Source: Isoetes taiwanensis (lineage: Eukaryota; Streptophyta; Lycopodiopsida; Isoetales; Isoetaceae). From it: a DNA stretch of 64,000 bases. The notes under the pieces were generated by a model. It worked only from the letters and a program-made list of their open reading frames with translations. It had not been told where the DNA came from and did no database searches. Numbering within the stretch: position 1 is the first letter of the stretch; each line of letters opens with the position of its first letter. The DNA lies in assembly GCA_021234155.1 (NCBI GenBank), contig JAJEKV010000009.1:8438546-8502545 (forward strand), given 5' to 3'. Of this stretch, positions 1-11,588 are shown piece by piece. The translations under genes were made by a program, and so were the position numbers.

Positions 1-519
1 GTTACAGGATGTTTCAAAGAGGGATGAACTTACTCTATAAGGTTATTCAAAGTGTGCAGCAGTTGAACCAGCAGACCATTTGTTAGTTTAGAGATTAGGT
101 CTAGATGTTTGGCTTTTCTGCATATTTCATAGATATATTGATGCTGTGTGGTTTTTAAATAACGTTGCAAGATGGTTGTTTGCTGTGCGTTGAAGCTTGC
201 TTTTGTAAAAGCTTGCTTTTGTAACGGGGGTTGATTTATCATTGATAGTTAGAGGGAGATTGCAACTAGTTAGTACTCTTTGAGATCTCTCTAAAACGTG
301 TGTATTCTCAAGTTTTTGTTACTCCCATTTTTCATGAATGATGTTGGGTGCAATTAGAGAACATCCAGCAGGTTTGCTAATGAAATATGTCACGGCTCTA
401 GAAAAGTTCACATGAAACTTAAAGAAAATGTTCACATGAAACTTGAGAAAAGTTAAATCTTTAAATTGAAGCAATAATAGCAAAGAATTTATCTAGCTCC
501 AGCTCGCAGCCATCGGACA
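1..519. other. AT-rich non-coding stretch
   Basis: No coding region, RNA gene or mobile-element signature is recognisable here. Reading frames are short and none resembles a known protein. Confidence 0.5.
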
Positions 520-589
520 GATGTGGGGTGCTCTAAACCTTAATATATAGGCAAGATGTGGGGTGCTCTAAACCTTAATATATAGGCAA
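520..589. repeat. 35-bp tandem duplication
   Basis: Two nearly identical adjacent copies of a 35-bp unit that begins GATGTGGGGTGCTCTAAACC and ends in TATATAGGCAA. It lies directly before a palindromic array. Confidence 0.85.
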
Positions 590-595
590 CATCTT

Positions 596-776
596 GTTCC
601 AGAATACACATTTGATTTCTTAGAAAGCAAAGGTGTATTCCGGATACATATTTGCTTCCTTAGGAAATTAAAAGTGTATTCTAATACACTTTGCTTTCTC
701 TGAAATCCAAAGTGTATTCTGGAATACATGTTTGTTTTTTAGAAAAGCAAAAGTGTATTCCAGAATACACTTTTCT
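596..776. repeat. Tandem array of palindromic TGTATTC/GAATACA units
   Basis: About five degenerate units of roughly 40-45 bp. Each carries an inverted pair TGTATTC..GAATACA (the best, GTGTATTCCAGAATACAC, is a perfect palindrome) followed by a TTTGCTTTCTTAGAAA-like spacer. The spacers are themselves related, so the array grew by tandem duplication. It could form cruciforms or be a cluster of dimeric binding sites. No adjacent gene is evident. Confidence 0.8.
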
Positions 777-1662
777 TTTTACATTTTTTGTTTTATGTGC
801 CCTAGTATTCATTTGTTTACTTGATTATTTTCTTGTTTTTTATTCAGCCAATAGATCGTCACAACATGTCAAACATGTTTGATGGAACAACTAAACGTGG
901 AGACTTGGGACAGATATCCAGTTGCAACATCTGATAAATGTATTCTTCAATATGCACCAAATTTGGAGGGTGCCAAATTAATGTACTGAAAATTTTTAAA
1001 GAAATAATTATTATTTTTTCTTCTGTATTTTGATGTTTTTGATATCTCACTTTCGGAGATTATGTATTCATGTCTACATTTTGCCATTTTCAAGGGTGGT
1101 CCTTTGCAAAAAACAAACTTGTCACTTAATGAGGGGCCAAAATGAGTGGGGAAAAAAAGTTGAACCTTCTGAAATTTTCAAGTTTATCCAAAAAAGGCCA
1201 ATTTTAAGACCATGGTATTTTTTTAAAGGGAATCTTTGAAACGGGAGTGCTGCAACACTCCCGTTTAATTTGCAATCTTGTTATTTACTGATAATCCTGT
1301 TGTGCTCCGAGAAAGGATCCAAAATTTTGGATCTGCCTGACCCGTTCAATGCTGGAAATTTCATTGCCATTTCAATGTGAAAACCTATTGAAGGATTACT
1401 AGATGCTTTCCGAGCGCTACGTAGAGTCCCAATCCGGCCAGCACATCGAACATGAGGAGAACCCAGAAGAACCACGCATAAGGGCATACACAGAATCGGG
1501 AGCCAAGCTTGTTTTTGTGCATCTGGCTGCATATACAAGGCCTAAATCTTTTGGAAAAATCAGTGACAAACTTTAGAAGGCAGAATTAAAGGCCAAAAAC
1601 TGCTACAGAGATGAAGATTGCCTCAAGAACGGGCTAAATCTGAAGGTAGCTAAAATTTCGTT
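777..1662. other. Non-coding stretch
   Basis: No supported gene. Only short frames without recognisable domains are seen on either strand. Confidence 0.4.
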
Positions 1663-1800
1663 GGAGAATTCTAGGCACCATAAAATTTCGTTCGAAATTT
1701 TCAGCAGACCTGGCGGCGCCACTCGCGGCTCCGCCGCTCGTGGCCCGCCAGGTCAGCTAAAAATTTCAGAACGAAATTTTAAGGTGCCTAGAATTACTCC
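1663..1800. mobile_element. GC-centred foldback (MITE-like) element
   Basis: The two ends are long inverted copies: AATTCTAGGCACC on the left pairs with GGTGCCTAGAATT on the right, then an AAATTTCGTTC-type block, then CCTGGCGG/CCGCCAGG near the centre. The loop is GC-rich (GGCGCCACTCGCGGCTCCGC) in AT-rich surroundings. It has no coding capacity. A clear target-site duplication was not found, so whether it is a MITE or a local inverted duplication is open. Confidence 0.75.
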
Positions 1801-2091
1801 TTCCAAAATCACCAGCCGCAAACAGAACTATTGAAGCAAAGAAGCAATCGGACGGCTGACATGTTTTTGGTTAAAAAAAACCTTGAACGATTCTGAATTT
1901 GTATTGGGAAACCTAAATTCAATATAAATGGAGTTGCAAGGAAATGGGACGAGAAAAAGACAAATACTAATACTTGTTCCATGGGAATCTCCAGCGAAGT
2001 AGTGATAACATACCTAAATATACAGATGAGGAGCATTCGAAGCAGCCGCGCAGCTATAGAAACGCGCTTAAGGATGTCTATATAAAATGTG

Positions 2092-2205
2092 ATTGCCTGA
2101 TAAATTGCTTGGGTTTAAGGCTCTGTTTTCGGTTCAAATTGTATTGGGTTTAATTGCCTGATAAATTGCTTGGGTTAGATCTCTGTTTTCGGTTCAAATT
2201 GTATT
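2092..2205. repeat. 61-bp tandem duplication
   Basis: Two copies of a unit containing ATTGCCTGATAAATTGCTTG and TGTTTTCGGTTCAAATTGTA, with a 61-bp period and few mismatches. Confidence 0.85.
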
Positions 2206-2231
2206 TTGTGTGTCCCTTTTTGTCTCTACAC

Positions 2232-2567
2232 ATGGATTTTGCATCCACTGATTTCACCTGCATCGAGAACAAAACGAATCAGCATGTGCTCCTTCGGGAT
2301 AATTATCGGCATAGATTGGGGCAGCTGCGCCACTCTGTTGGGCCCAATAGTTCAGTGGCTGTGGCCGTCGATTTGGATTCTACAGATACTTACTATTCCA
2401 TGACCGTTTTGGTGAAGCGTGGTATCCAGTCTCCTGAAGAACGAATTAGTCCTTCCTTGTTCGTTTCAACTGATGATCTCATCGTTTATAGCAAGATCAC
2501 AATTGCTTTCATTGATCACATGCTTGTGCTTGAAAAAATACAGAGAAAATTTCCTATTGTACAATAA
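2232..2567 (+). CDS. Hypothetical open frame, 111 codons
   Basis: An uninterrupted frame from an ATG (MDFASTDF...) to a stop, just downstream of the 61-bp tandem duplication. It contains a balanced amino-acid stretch (DNYRHRLGQLRHSVGPNSSV) rather than low complexity, so it may be an exon or a decayed gene piece. No family was recognised, and flanking splice sites were not resolved. It could equally be a chance frame. Confidence 0.2.
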   Translation: MDFASTDFTCIENKTNQHVLLRDNYRHRLGQLRHSVGPNSSVAVAVDLDSTDTYYSMTVLVKRGIQSPEERISPSLFVSTDDLIVYSKITIAFIDHMLVLEKIQRKFPIVQ

Positions 2568-2569
2568 AA

Positions 2570-5500
2570 AACACTGTACGTCAATTCTGTTAACAAAGAT
2601 AAAGCGATTACCTGATAGGATAAACTCAAGTCAAAACTTAAATCTGGCAAGTTAAGTGGAAATGAAGACAATCAACGAAAAGCATCTGTAAATATTCCTT
2701 AAAACAAGACGGATAGTAAAGTATATATTTGTGAAGTTTCAACTCTCAATTAAATTATTGAAGGATGGATCCATTGCCACCTTTAAAACAACCCAGCATT
2801 GTTTCAAAATTTTCACTAACACATAAACTCCTCTCCTTTCGTTTAGTCTTTTCTTTTGCAGTTCTGTTGACATGTGTGTGCAACTTCCAATGTAAAATTT
2901 TTAAAGCCATTTAACTGTTCATGTATAAAAAGAGTACTTTCCATTATCTTTGTGTTTCGACTAAGATAATGAAAGCACTTTTTATAAAGAGTATCCTGCA
3001 AGGCTCTTCCATCAGGTTTGAGTGCTTCCATCGATCTGCACAAAGCTAATATAACTGCAAACGCGTCATAATAAAAAATGACAGCAAAATCATCTTAAAC
3101 CTGCTGTGTGAAATCTGATAAACAATCATTGTTGCTCCTGTTCTAACTCTCTTGACAAGCTTGACTAGACTCTATTCTTGAGCTTCCATCTAAGTTGCTT
3201 TCTTTAGTAAATTTAAATATCGCTCTTGAACCAACATTCCCAACAAACAAGACAATCTAGAATATAAAAAGAACTATTATCCAGGGACACATGTTTTTTG
3301 CAATACGGTAAACAATTCATCTTCTTCTTCACCCTCAATCAGTTTCTTGAAAGTTGTTAGCAACTTCTTTTATGGGGCTTCTTCGAGTCAGTCAAGGTGT
3401 CCAAGACAAGTCCCAAAGAAGCTAACCTGGTCGCTTTATTCTTGATCAATGATCCCAAACTTCCCTGGCTTCGGGTCTAGATATGGCCAACAAGGTCTCA
3501 TCTCTGTTCATCCTCAAAACAGTGTAGTATAAACCTAATCTACTTAAAATGCTTTCAAGCATCAAGCTTCAACCTACTCAATTTAAGAACGTTACCAATT
3601 CTTTATTCTGCCCTATCTGTCTTCAATGTCTATTAGTATACATGAGTGGCATCCCTTTTCTGACGTATAATTTCATTCTACTTAGGAAAAAGACAATTTC
3701 TCATATTCTCTTTGTCAAAGAAAATGAAAAGATGCTTCACGTCTAGTCCCATGCATCCGTTCACCTAGCACCTTAAGAGATTGAGCAATCAAGCCAGTTG
3801 CCTGCACACCCACTGGGGTGTTCAGAATTTAGGCAATAACATCACATGTTCGTGGGCTGCCTGGACTTTGACATTAAATATGGAGGGAAAGCTATTTGTT
3901 GGATTAATTTCTAGACCATTAGGCAAAGATAAAGTCTTTCAAATGCAGGGTTACACTCATGTGTATGCCTCTATATATAGATCTTCACATACTAGACATA
4001 ACATACTGTTGTAGGACCGAAATATCTCCTAGTGCAGGATGGAATTCTAAAGCATTTTCTCTTATACCTTTCCTATAGCACTTGTTTCAGGTTAAAATCC
4101 TCCTGTAGACATTGGAGTCCCCCTAACAGATACTCATGCCCTGAGGTACATGGTTCCCAATATTCTAAGCCTGATGTGGTCAAGTCTCTATGGAAAGTAT
4201 AGAAACTATACTTTTGCAACCATAGAAAGTACATCAACCACATACTTTGTCTACACATAATAACATTACTGTAAATAAGTGCCACTAAAAACAACATTTA
4301 GATAGAGATAGGTAGAGGGTGCTCATATATGCTGTTTCTGCTGTAAATACTTTCATACCTCGCAATCACTTCTATTTCCTCCAGCATGCATATCACAAGG
4401 GCTCCAGCAATTTCTTACAACAGTTTAGTTAGAGTGCCCTAATAATGTCAGCAATGGCAAAGGATGGCCTCAAATACGCCATACCAGAGTACATCTAAAG
4501 AAATTTACTATATCTTTACTCGACAACACCAATTAGCTTTCTTAGCAAATAAGCTAATGATGGCATTGTTGTTCCTAAGACTTTCATGAGAAGAGCCAAC
4601 TTTTGCACCCATGCAACCCTGAGCTATTCTCATGGAAATTTCAGCAAGAACAATGACATGATTAGCTTATGGTGTTGAACCCTGCTCTTGGCAACTCCAA
4701 TTTACAATGTTATTCTCATTGAGCATCAGACCATGCAATGTTCTGTGCTATTGATTGAAGCCATCAAGAGCTTGGCAGAAGCCATCGGAGGAGTAATTGA
4801 CTCACTATATATTAACCTCGCTGATTTATAGGTAAGATTTGCCAAAACCATTGCAAGTGGGACAATGGCCTTCCAAATCAAAAGCTGGTCATATAACCAA
4901 GATATTTCAGCAAGTGATAAGAGGTGTCTAGAGTTTTCTTAACAATGTTTTCAAAAGATGTGCTCTGAGTTATGGAGCATGACAGCCATGATAATGGCAA
5001 GGATGCACTCAGTCAGAGCAGCTGCTAAAATTTGAGGAAATTTCACCATCGAATCTGATCTTTGAGATGCCCTCATTGAGAATGCCAGTTAGCTTTAATT
5101 TGAAAGAACTTTCTGAGAAGACAGTGGCGCTACTAAAATTTTCATGAGAAGAGCAACTTTTGCAAAAACACGTGCAACTCTATGCACAGTTGGCTATTTT
5201 CTAGAAACTTCAGCAACACCTATAGAACGAAACTTCAGCAAGACCAATAGTACGATTAGTTTATCGTGTTAGAGGCATCACGCTCTGCCTGTGGAAAATG
5301 GACATTGCACAATCAACCAAGAGCTTGACCGCTGTCACAAAGAGATTGAAGGTTGGTATCCAAGGGGAAATTTTAGACCAGAGAGTCTAGAGCTCTCTTG
5401 GGATTAAATTGGAGTTGAAAGTGTCAAGGACCTGGTGGAAGATCTGGGCAGCCTTCACCTCTATGGAAAGAATGTAGGAGTTGATGGGAAGGTGGGCAAT

Positions 5501-5990
5501 GCAGAGTAAGACACCACCTTTTTAATACTCGAGCAATGAGAGTGCAGCCTTGAAAACTGGACAATGTGCATGGATAAGGCAATCTATGCTGTAGAGCCTG
5601 AAGCTCTCTCTTTTGAAGAGAACAGAGACCTGGTGCCAAGAGCCTGGTGAAAGCCCTCAAGGGCATGCTCGGAATGCTGGATAGCTTAGCTTCATTTTAA
5701 AATATCTACAGAACTCTTACAAAACCTGGTTTTCAGTTCACCCTTTTGCATGAGCTGCATAATCCCCATTTAGGTGCTGTCGAAATTGCAACATAATTCC
5801 TAGAAAACTTCACAGATTTATCTGCAGCAGTATGTAAATATATTGGAATTTGTGTTATCGTGTTCTTTCAATTGTGTCCTTTCAGATACTAAGTGCAAAA
5901 ACTATACAGTGCTCATTGTTCTATGGACATAGATGACATCTAAAAATGTTTTTTATGAGAAGTTCACGTTTTTGTAGCCTATAATATTGT
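2570..5990. other. Non-coding stretch, no supported gene
   Basis: Frames are short. A minus-strand stretch around 2,900-3,040 reads MEALKPDGRALQDTLYKKCF and could be an exon, but no family or neighbouring exon was found. Nothing else supportable is seen. Confidence 0.35.
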
Positions 5991-5995
5991 CTCTA

Positions 5996-6130
5996 TAATA
6001 ATACGACATGTCTTATTTTGCATCGTGAAAAACTGTGAATATAAGACATGTCTTATGTGAATAATACATGTCTTATATTAAAGCAGTGGAAAACTATTTT
6101 TTTTAAGACATGTCTTAAATATGACATAGA
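5996..6130. repeat. Cluster of palindromic AAGACATGTCTT sites
   Basis: At least four copies of ACATGTCTTA, several as the full palindrome TAAGACATGTCTTA, in about 130 bp of AT-rich DNA. They are spaced unevenly, unlike a simple tandem array. Confidence 0.75.
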
Positions 6131-6189
6131 ACCTAAAAGGATGTCTTATAAAAACGTGACAGCCATAAAATAAGACTGCTGTGAAAAAA

Positions 6190-8830
6190 GGGCCTTATAC
6201 TTTAGTTCCTCTACTCCTCGCTCAACCTATAATCTTACAGAAATACAAAATTATTTCAGCAAACATCAGCTCTGCTGATTCAAACAATGTCATTGAAATG
6301 GTCTAATTGCTGTTATTTGAAACTTGTAATATTTTTTCTAACAAACCAATGAACTCATTAACCTCATAGATGAGTTCCCCTACGTCCAGAAGATGCCCCA
6401 AAACGTCCCTCAACAACTCCTCTCGAAATCTGAAGTTCTATAAAACTTCCAAGAAGCCAAATATGCCCTTGAAATGAAATAACTTGGGCATAGTTATAAT
6501 GCCTATGTGATATAATTGAGGTAATTTGGACTCTTATAAGAAAATAGAATCAAAGTTTATACTTTGCAAAAAGCAGAACTACAGACAATCTGGATCATAT
6601 TCGGACAAACGCTATAATACAGTACTTAACTGCCCAACCGGATCCACCTCTGAAAGGCTCTAGACAAAGTAGCTATAATCAACACTCGACCAAGGGAATT
6701 ACATTGGTTCAAGGATAAGGAATAACAATATCCATCTTCAATAAGAATTGAAATCTCTATTGGCAAATCTCCACACACAGTCTATTTTGACCCCATTCTA
6801 GCTTTTTTGCAACACCTCTCAAACCATAAGGAGTTACAAGTCGTGCCACTCCAATTTTGAGACTAAATTTCGAGAACTTTCCAGAAAGGCGATCTTTGCT
6901 CTCCGAGTTAAGATGTTTTGAAGTTGGCCCTTTTTTTTTATAATAATTGGTCGCTTTTAAAAAAGTAAAGATCTTTACAAAGTAAATATCGCCCTTTTTT
7001 TTAACATAGGCTTTTAGAGGAATTATCCCTTAATATTATCCCTTGCCTTTTTTATTATATAAATTTGGCAATATTGAGGAAATAATATTTTAAATAGCTT
7101 TGTCTTATTCTTATAGCACTTTCACACTGAACCACTTCCTCGTGCTTGTACCATAACAATCCTTTCCTTCTCACGATTAATCGTCCTCAATCGCCATTAA
7201 CCTGGAAACCATTAAACCTTCATTTTCAAAGATGATCTTTAATCAACTTCTGAAAAGTGTGTTACTCCTTCTCTTCTAGAATTTACTCTTACCCCCCTGA
7301 GAATGTTCTTTTTCTGATCCTCCAAGACAGGTTTCGTGCTTAGACAAGAAAAATCTCCATATTGATCTATGAAGTAGGCATCCTTCACTTAAACAGCAAT
7401 GGCGCCCAGCCTTACTAGTCCTTCAAGTTCGCTTCCCTACTTGAACAAGAAAGGAATCCCTTTCTAGTCCTTCAAGTTAAATATCACCATTAACTTGAAC
7501 AGGAAAGGCATGTTTTGCACTCACAGAAAAATCAAGTTCAAGAAATTTTTGGCATCATTATCACCCCATAAACCTCAAGAATTTCATGTCAATAGGAGAT
7601 ATGCCTAGGTTACCTGTGCCATCAGGAATGGCTCTTTGCAAATTGCTTCTGTAAAATTGAGCACTTCCAACAGAGTTACCGCCAGATTTAGATGATTGAA
7701 AATGGGCTTGGGACTTAGATCCAAAGTTAGATCATGTTGAAAGTCTCATGTTGAATCATTTTGGCTTGAAAATTTCAACCAAGATACCCTAGGAAAGTCT
7801 AGTATGGAAGCCTGGTAGATCAACTAGAAGCGGCAAATATAAGAGATTTACCAACAATGAAGACAGAAAACATCTCCGACCACAGATCGAATGAGGTTGC
7901 TACAACAAGAAGACGGCTTCTTCAGAATAGGAGAGACAAGACCATAAAACATGGACATTTCAAAAATGTGTGGTTTCTCATGAAGTTTTTGGTCCACCAA
8001 AACCCACTCGAGGCAATCTCACCAACCTAGAAAATTGCGAAAAGTAACTGCTTGTATACTAGCCTCTCTCCAATCAATTATTTAAGTAGATATGGAGTCA
8101 TCAAGGGTATAAATTAGGGGTGTTCCTCCCCAAAATTTTCCATCAAAGTTGAAAATATTTTATTTGATAAAGTAATGCTTTCAAAAGACATGCTTGTCTT
8201 CTCTGGCTTGCTCCAAAGATGTGGATCATGTTTGCGTTCCATGCCCGCGATTGGATTCCATGCAGTAGGAGGCAACTCAAAAACCACGGTGTTATTGTAC
8301 TTAGACAGTAGACAATCAACAAGCACATGCCTATTCACGGAGGATGCTTGCTACATTAGCAACACCTCACCATCTTGCTACTATTGAAGAGTTTGAATGG
8401 AAGACTTTCCATAAGTTTGTTTTCGCAGTTCCTTGGTTTTAGCATAAGTTGAATAAGATGTCATCAAATATATATCCATCTCTATTAACGGTGACTCTTC
8501 TATTTTCTAATATAGGCTTCGTAGATTGTGAGGTTGTAAACATTGTCATTATTTGATGCAAGATATGTATAACATTCACTCATCTTATGGTTGTCATGAT
8601 ATCTTAGACCTAACGAGAAGAAGGTTCTTTGTTGCTAGATTATCTTCACCATAACCCATATTGACGAAAGAATTGTTGTTGCATTTCCTTCATCGTAACC
8701 TACATAAAAAAAACTAGCAAATTGCACATCAGAAGGTTTTAATATGGCCGAACATTTAAGCTGGACATGATAGTTGCAATGAAAAGTCATTGGCATAAAA
8801 AGATTAGAGAAAATTAGCAACATAGTGTTT
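6190..8830. other. Non-coding stretch with possible gene remnants
   Basis: No intact gene is supported. The minus strand at 8,114-8,338 has a balanced open stretch (VFELPPTAWNPIAG) of unknown identity just downstream, in transcription direction, of the Harbinger remnant. Confidence 0.3.
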
Positions 8831-8835
8831 GGTTG

Positions 8836-9430
8836 TTACAATGCCATGTTTGGAGTAGATTTTTTCTTTCGTATTGTATATGGAGCTCTTCTCAAATCTG
8901 TTCTTCTTATACAAACATTTATAAGCATCCTGATGTGTGTAACAATACCTTGTAGCAGACATGAGTGCCTTTTATGTCGACTGTAATAGTCATCACCTTT
9001 GTCACTTTTCTTTGGTTTCCTCCATAAAAATATATGGGAACCATCCACTGCACCATATACATTTGGAGCCCTATTGCATCATGAAATTCTCTTATACATT
9101 GAGTTAATCTTGCTCCAATAGGCATGACCACAAATCTTTCATATAGCATTAACGCTGGCGTTATTTTCTTGGTGTAATTTCTACATTGTAGATTTGCCAA
9201 CATAGAATCTCTGTCCCACATGCAATGGCATGTCACCATGTGCAAGAAAGTAAAGAACCATGGCAACATCATTCCTAGAATCACTAGGGCCCCTGACCTT
9301 AACCCCTGGCCTAATCAAGTAGGGCACAACTAACCCTACAAGTCTCTCGAAGCTGGCCCTTTTCATTCTGTAAAATTGATGCCACATATCATCTTCAAAT
9401 GAGGGCAGACAATTCCATGCATAGTTATCT
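8836..9430 (-). pseudogene. PIF/Harbinger transposase remnant
   Basis: The minus strand carries, in order, a block reading WHQFYRMKRASFERLV..YL and then, after frameshifts and stops, GAVDGSHIFLW followed by DDYYSRHKRHSCLLQGIV. This order is typical of PIF/Harbinger (HARBI1-like) DDE nucleases: an N-terminal block, the first catalytic Asp in a [GA]xDG[ST]HI motif, then a YY.R..HS..LQ block. The reading frame changes at least once between the two blocks and the usual C-terminal catalytic residues were not located, so the copy is dead. Terminal inverted repeats and a 3-bp target duplication were not identified. A minus-strand frame at 10,613-10,840 (AKRDKLYSELVAIGGASID) might be a second ORF of the same element, but this is weak. 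Confidence 0.7.
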
Positions 9431-11588
9431 ATATTATCCCACTGTGTTCCTAATCCAAAATCTTCTATATGGTTTTCTAACTCTACATGAGGCAGCTAAC
9501 ATCAAAGCCGAAGATGCACAGGTGAACATACAGTTATTATCTTGCCAATCATCGCCATCGCACATATTCATGGGGTCTTCAAGATCATTGAGCTCAATAA
9601 GCTGTAAACAGAATCTTTAGAAGGCAAATCCGAGTGTTAGATATCGTAGGAGCATGGAAATCATGCCTAGAATGACTAGATCCATAATAGAACGCCCGAA
9701 AATGCAACCCTAAGCAAGAAAGACAGCAATCGAAATATCCCACAAAGCCTACCAGCAAGAAGAGCGAAAGAAATATCTCACATTTTGGAGGTCGATTCAA
9801 ATTCGAACGAGAATTATCCCGCAAAAATCTACCCTACTGAAGAGGATCCACGACTCTGTTCTCCGTCAAGCACTCTGTTCCCTTTACATAAGGCAAAGTT
9901 CATGGGGGTTTTTCTGGAGAGGCATGGGGACTGTTGCGCAAGAGAAAGCCCCCCATGGACTTTGTCTATTACATACATCCTAACATGTCGAGCACTCTAC
10001 CTTTGCTCTTCGATCTAGAAAAACAAGTCGGCTCCAACCTTAAGGATCTTGTTACAACCTTTCACCCATGACAATATCACGGTTGGGTTGCTGGAATTCC
10101 TTGTGCCCACATTACCTGTATCGATTTCAAGTTGTGGTGATTTCAATGAATGCTATTTGGATCCTTCATCGTTCATCACTGGGTGCACAAGTAAGAAATC
10201 TAGCAAAACCATTGAGAAGCCACAAGCCGCTAGATCTTGCGCTCCCCCAACTGTCATATTGTAAGGGCAATGGAATTGGTCCACCCAGAATCCTGTACCA
10301 CACAGCTGTGGAACTTGCTGTAGAAGAAAGGAGATGGTGTCATGGTCAGGGCATCGTCAATTATGCCATCTGGAAGACGTCCAGACGAGCCAAAAGAACC
10401 TGGTTGACCAGGCATCTCCAACAATAAAACTTCCCATAAGAACCTTGCTCAATTTTCCCACAAGCATTATGAGGAAAAGTGGCAATTCCAACCCTAGCCT
10501 GGACATAGCTTCAATATTTTGGTTCAATGCATCTTGCTCCTGCTCTCTTGCTCTCTAGTTCACCAGTTATGTGTTTCTATATCTAGTTCTTGCTCCATCA
10601 GCCTTTGGCTATTTACTTGGCTAGTTTGGGGTAAATGAAATTCTTCATTTCGGTTAGATGCATCTGCCAAAACTCCTCTTGCATCAGTCCATTTGTTGCT
10701 ACCTTATCTATTACACCTGAAAATGCATTTCGAAGACAGGAGCAGTCAATGGATGCACCTCCAATAGCTACCAATTCTGAATAGAGTTTGTCCCTCTTTG
10801 CAACCACATAGTTTCTCTCTTGTATTAATCTTCAATTTTCAGAATTATTCAAAGCAATGTAAATTTTGTAAAAGTATCCGGTCCTGATTTTAGAGAAACA
10901 AAGAGTGCCTCAAATGTACACGAAAAATGGCAAGGAAGCAAATGCCAGATGCCATCTGTAACAAAGATTGGCGCTCCCAAACTCTACATGCAAAAAAAAT
11001 TGTAAAAGAGCCCTTCCAATTTCAAACTTTGGAAAAGTTGTCAAAAGGAGAAAAGGAGAAGACCTCAACAATCTTGGTACCTGTTTCTTATAAAACCTGC
11101 AAAAAGATGGGAAGGTAGCACTTTCCACTCTAGTCCATTTATCTTTTACCATGGTATACATTCTCTTTCTTTATCACAATTAAATGATAGAGCTACAGCA
11201 AGAAACCATTCGAGTATACTGCCCTAAAAACAACAAAATACAGTAACATCTCGTAAATTATATTTTTGAGATTATTTGCTCTTCGTACAAGATCGATTTG
11301 GCTGTCAAAGGATCTTCAAATTTATAAGGCGATGCCAGTTACGGCATGATCTTGAACAACATATCCCTGCAGTCCAAGAAATACAAAATAAAGTCATATT
11401 ACTGCTCCCTGCATCATCCTTCGCCTTTTATGTGGAACAATCACCCAAACATTGTTCACCTTATATATATTATTTTATGTATTTTCCTAAATGCATAAAT
11501 AAAGGAAGACTCTTAGGGACAAAGAATTATTATTGAAAATAGATGAATCAAAATTCTGCCACAAAGCCACTAGAAATTCTCATCAAAT
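9431..11588. other. Non-coding stretch between Harbinger remnant and lipase gene
   Basis: Contains a hairpin at about 9,899-9,960 (CATGGGGGTTTTTC pairs imperfectly with GAAAGCCCCCCATG). The minus-strand open stretch at 10,613-10,840 is unidentified. The part next to 11,589 should hold the 3' UTR of the lipase gene. No other gene is recognised. Confidence 0.4.

Noticed and set aside
5996-6130. Resemblance of AAGACATGTCTT to p53-family half-sites
   Set aside because: Plants have no p53; the match only reflects a palindrome with CATG in its centre.
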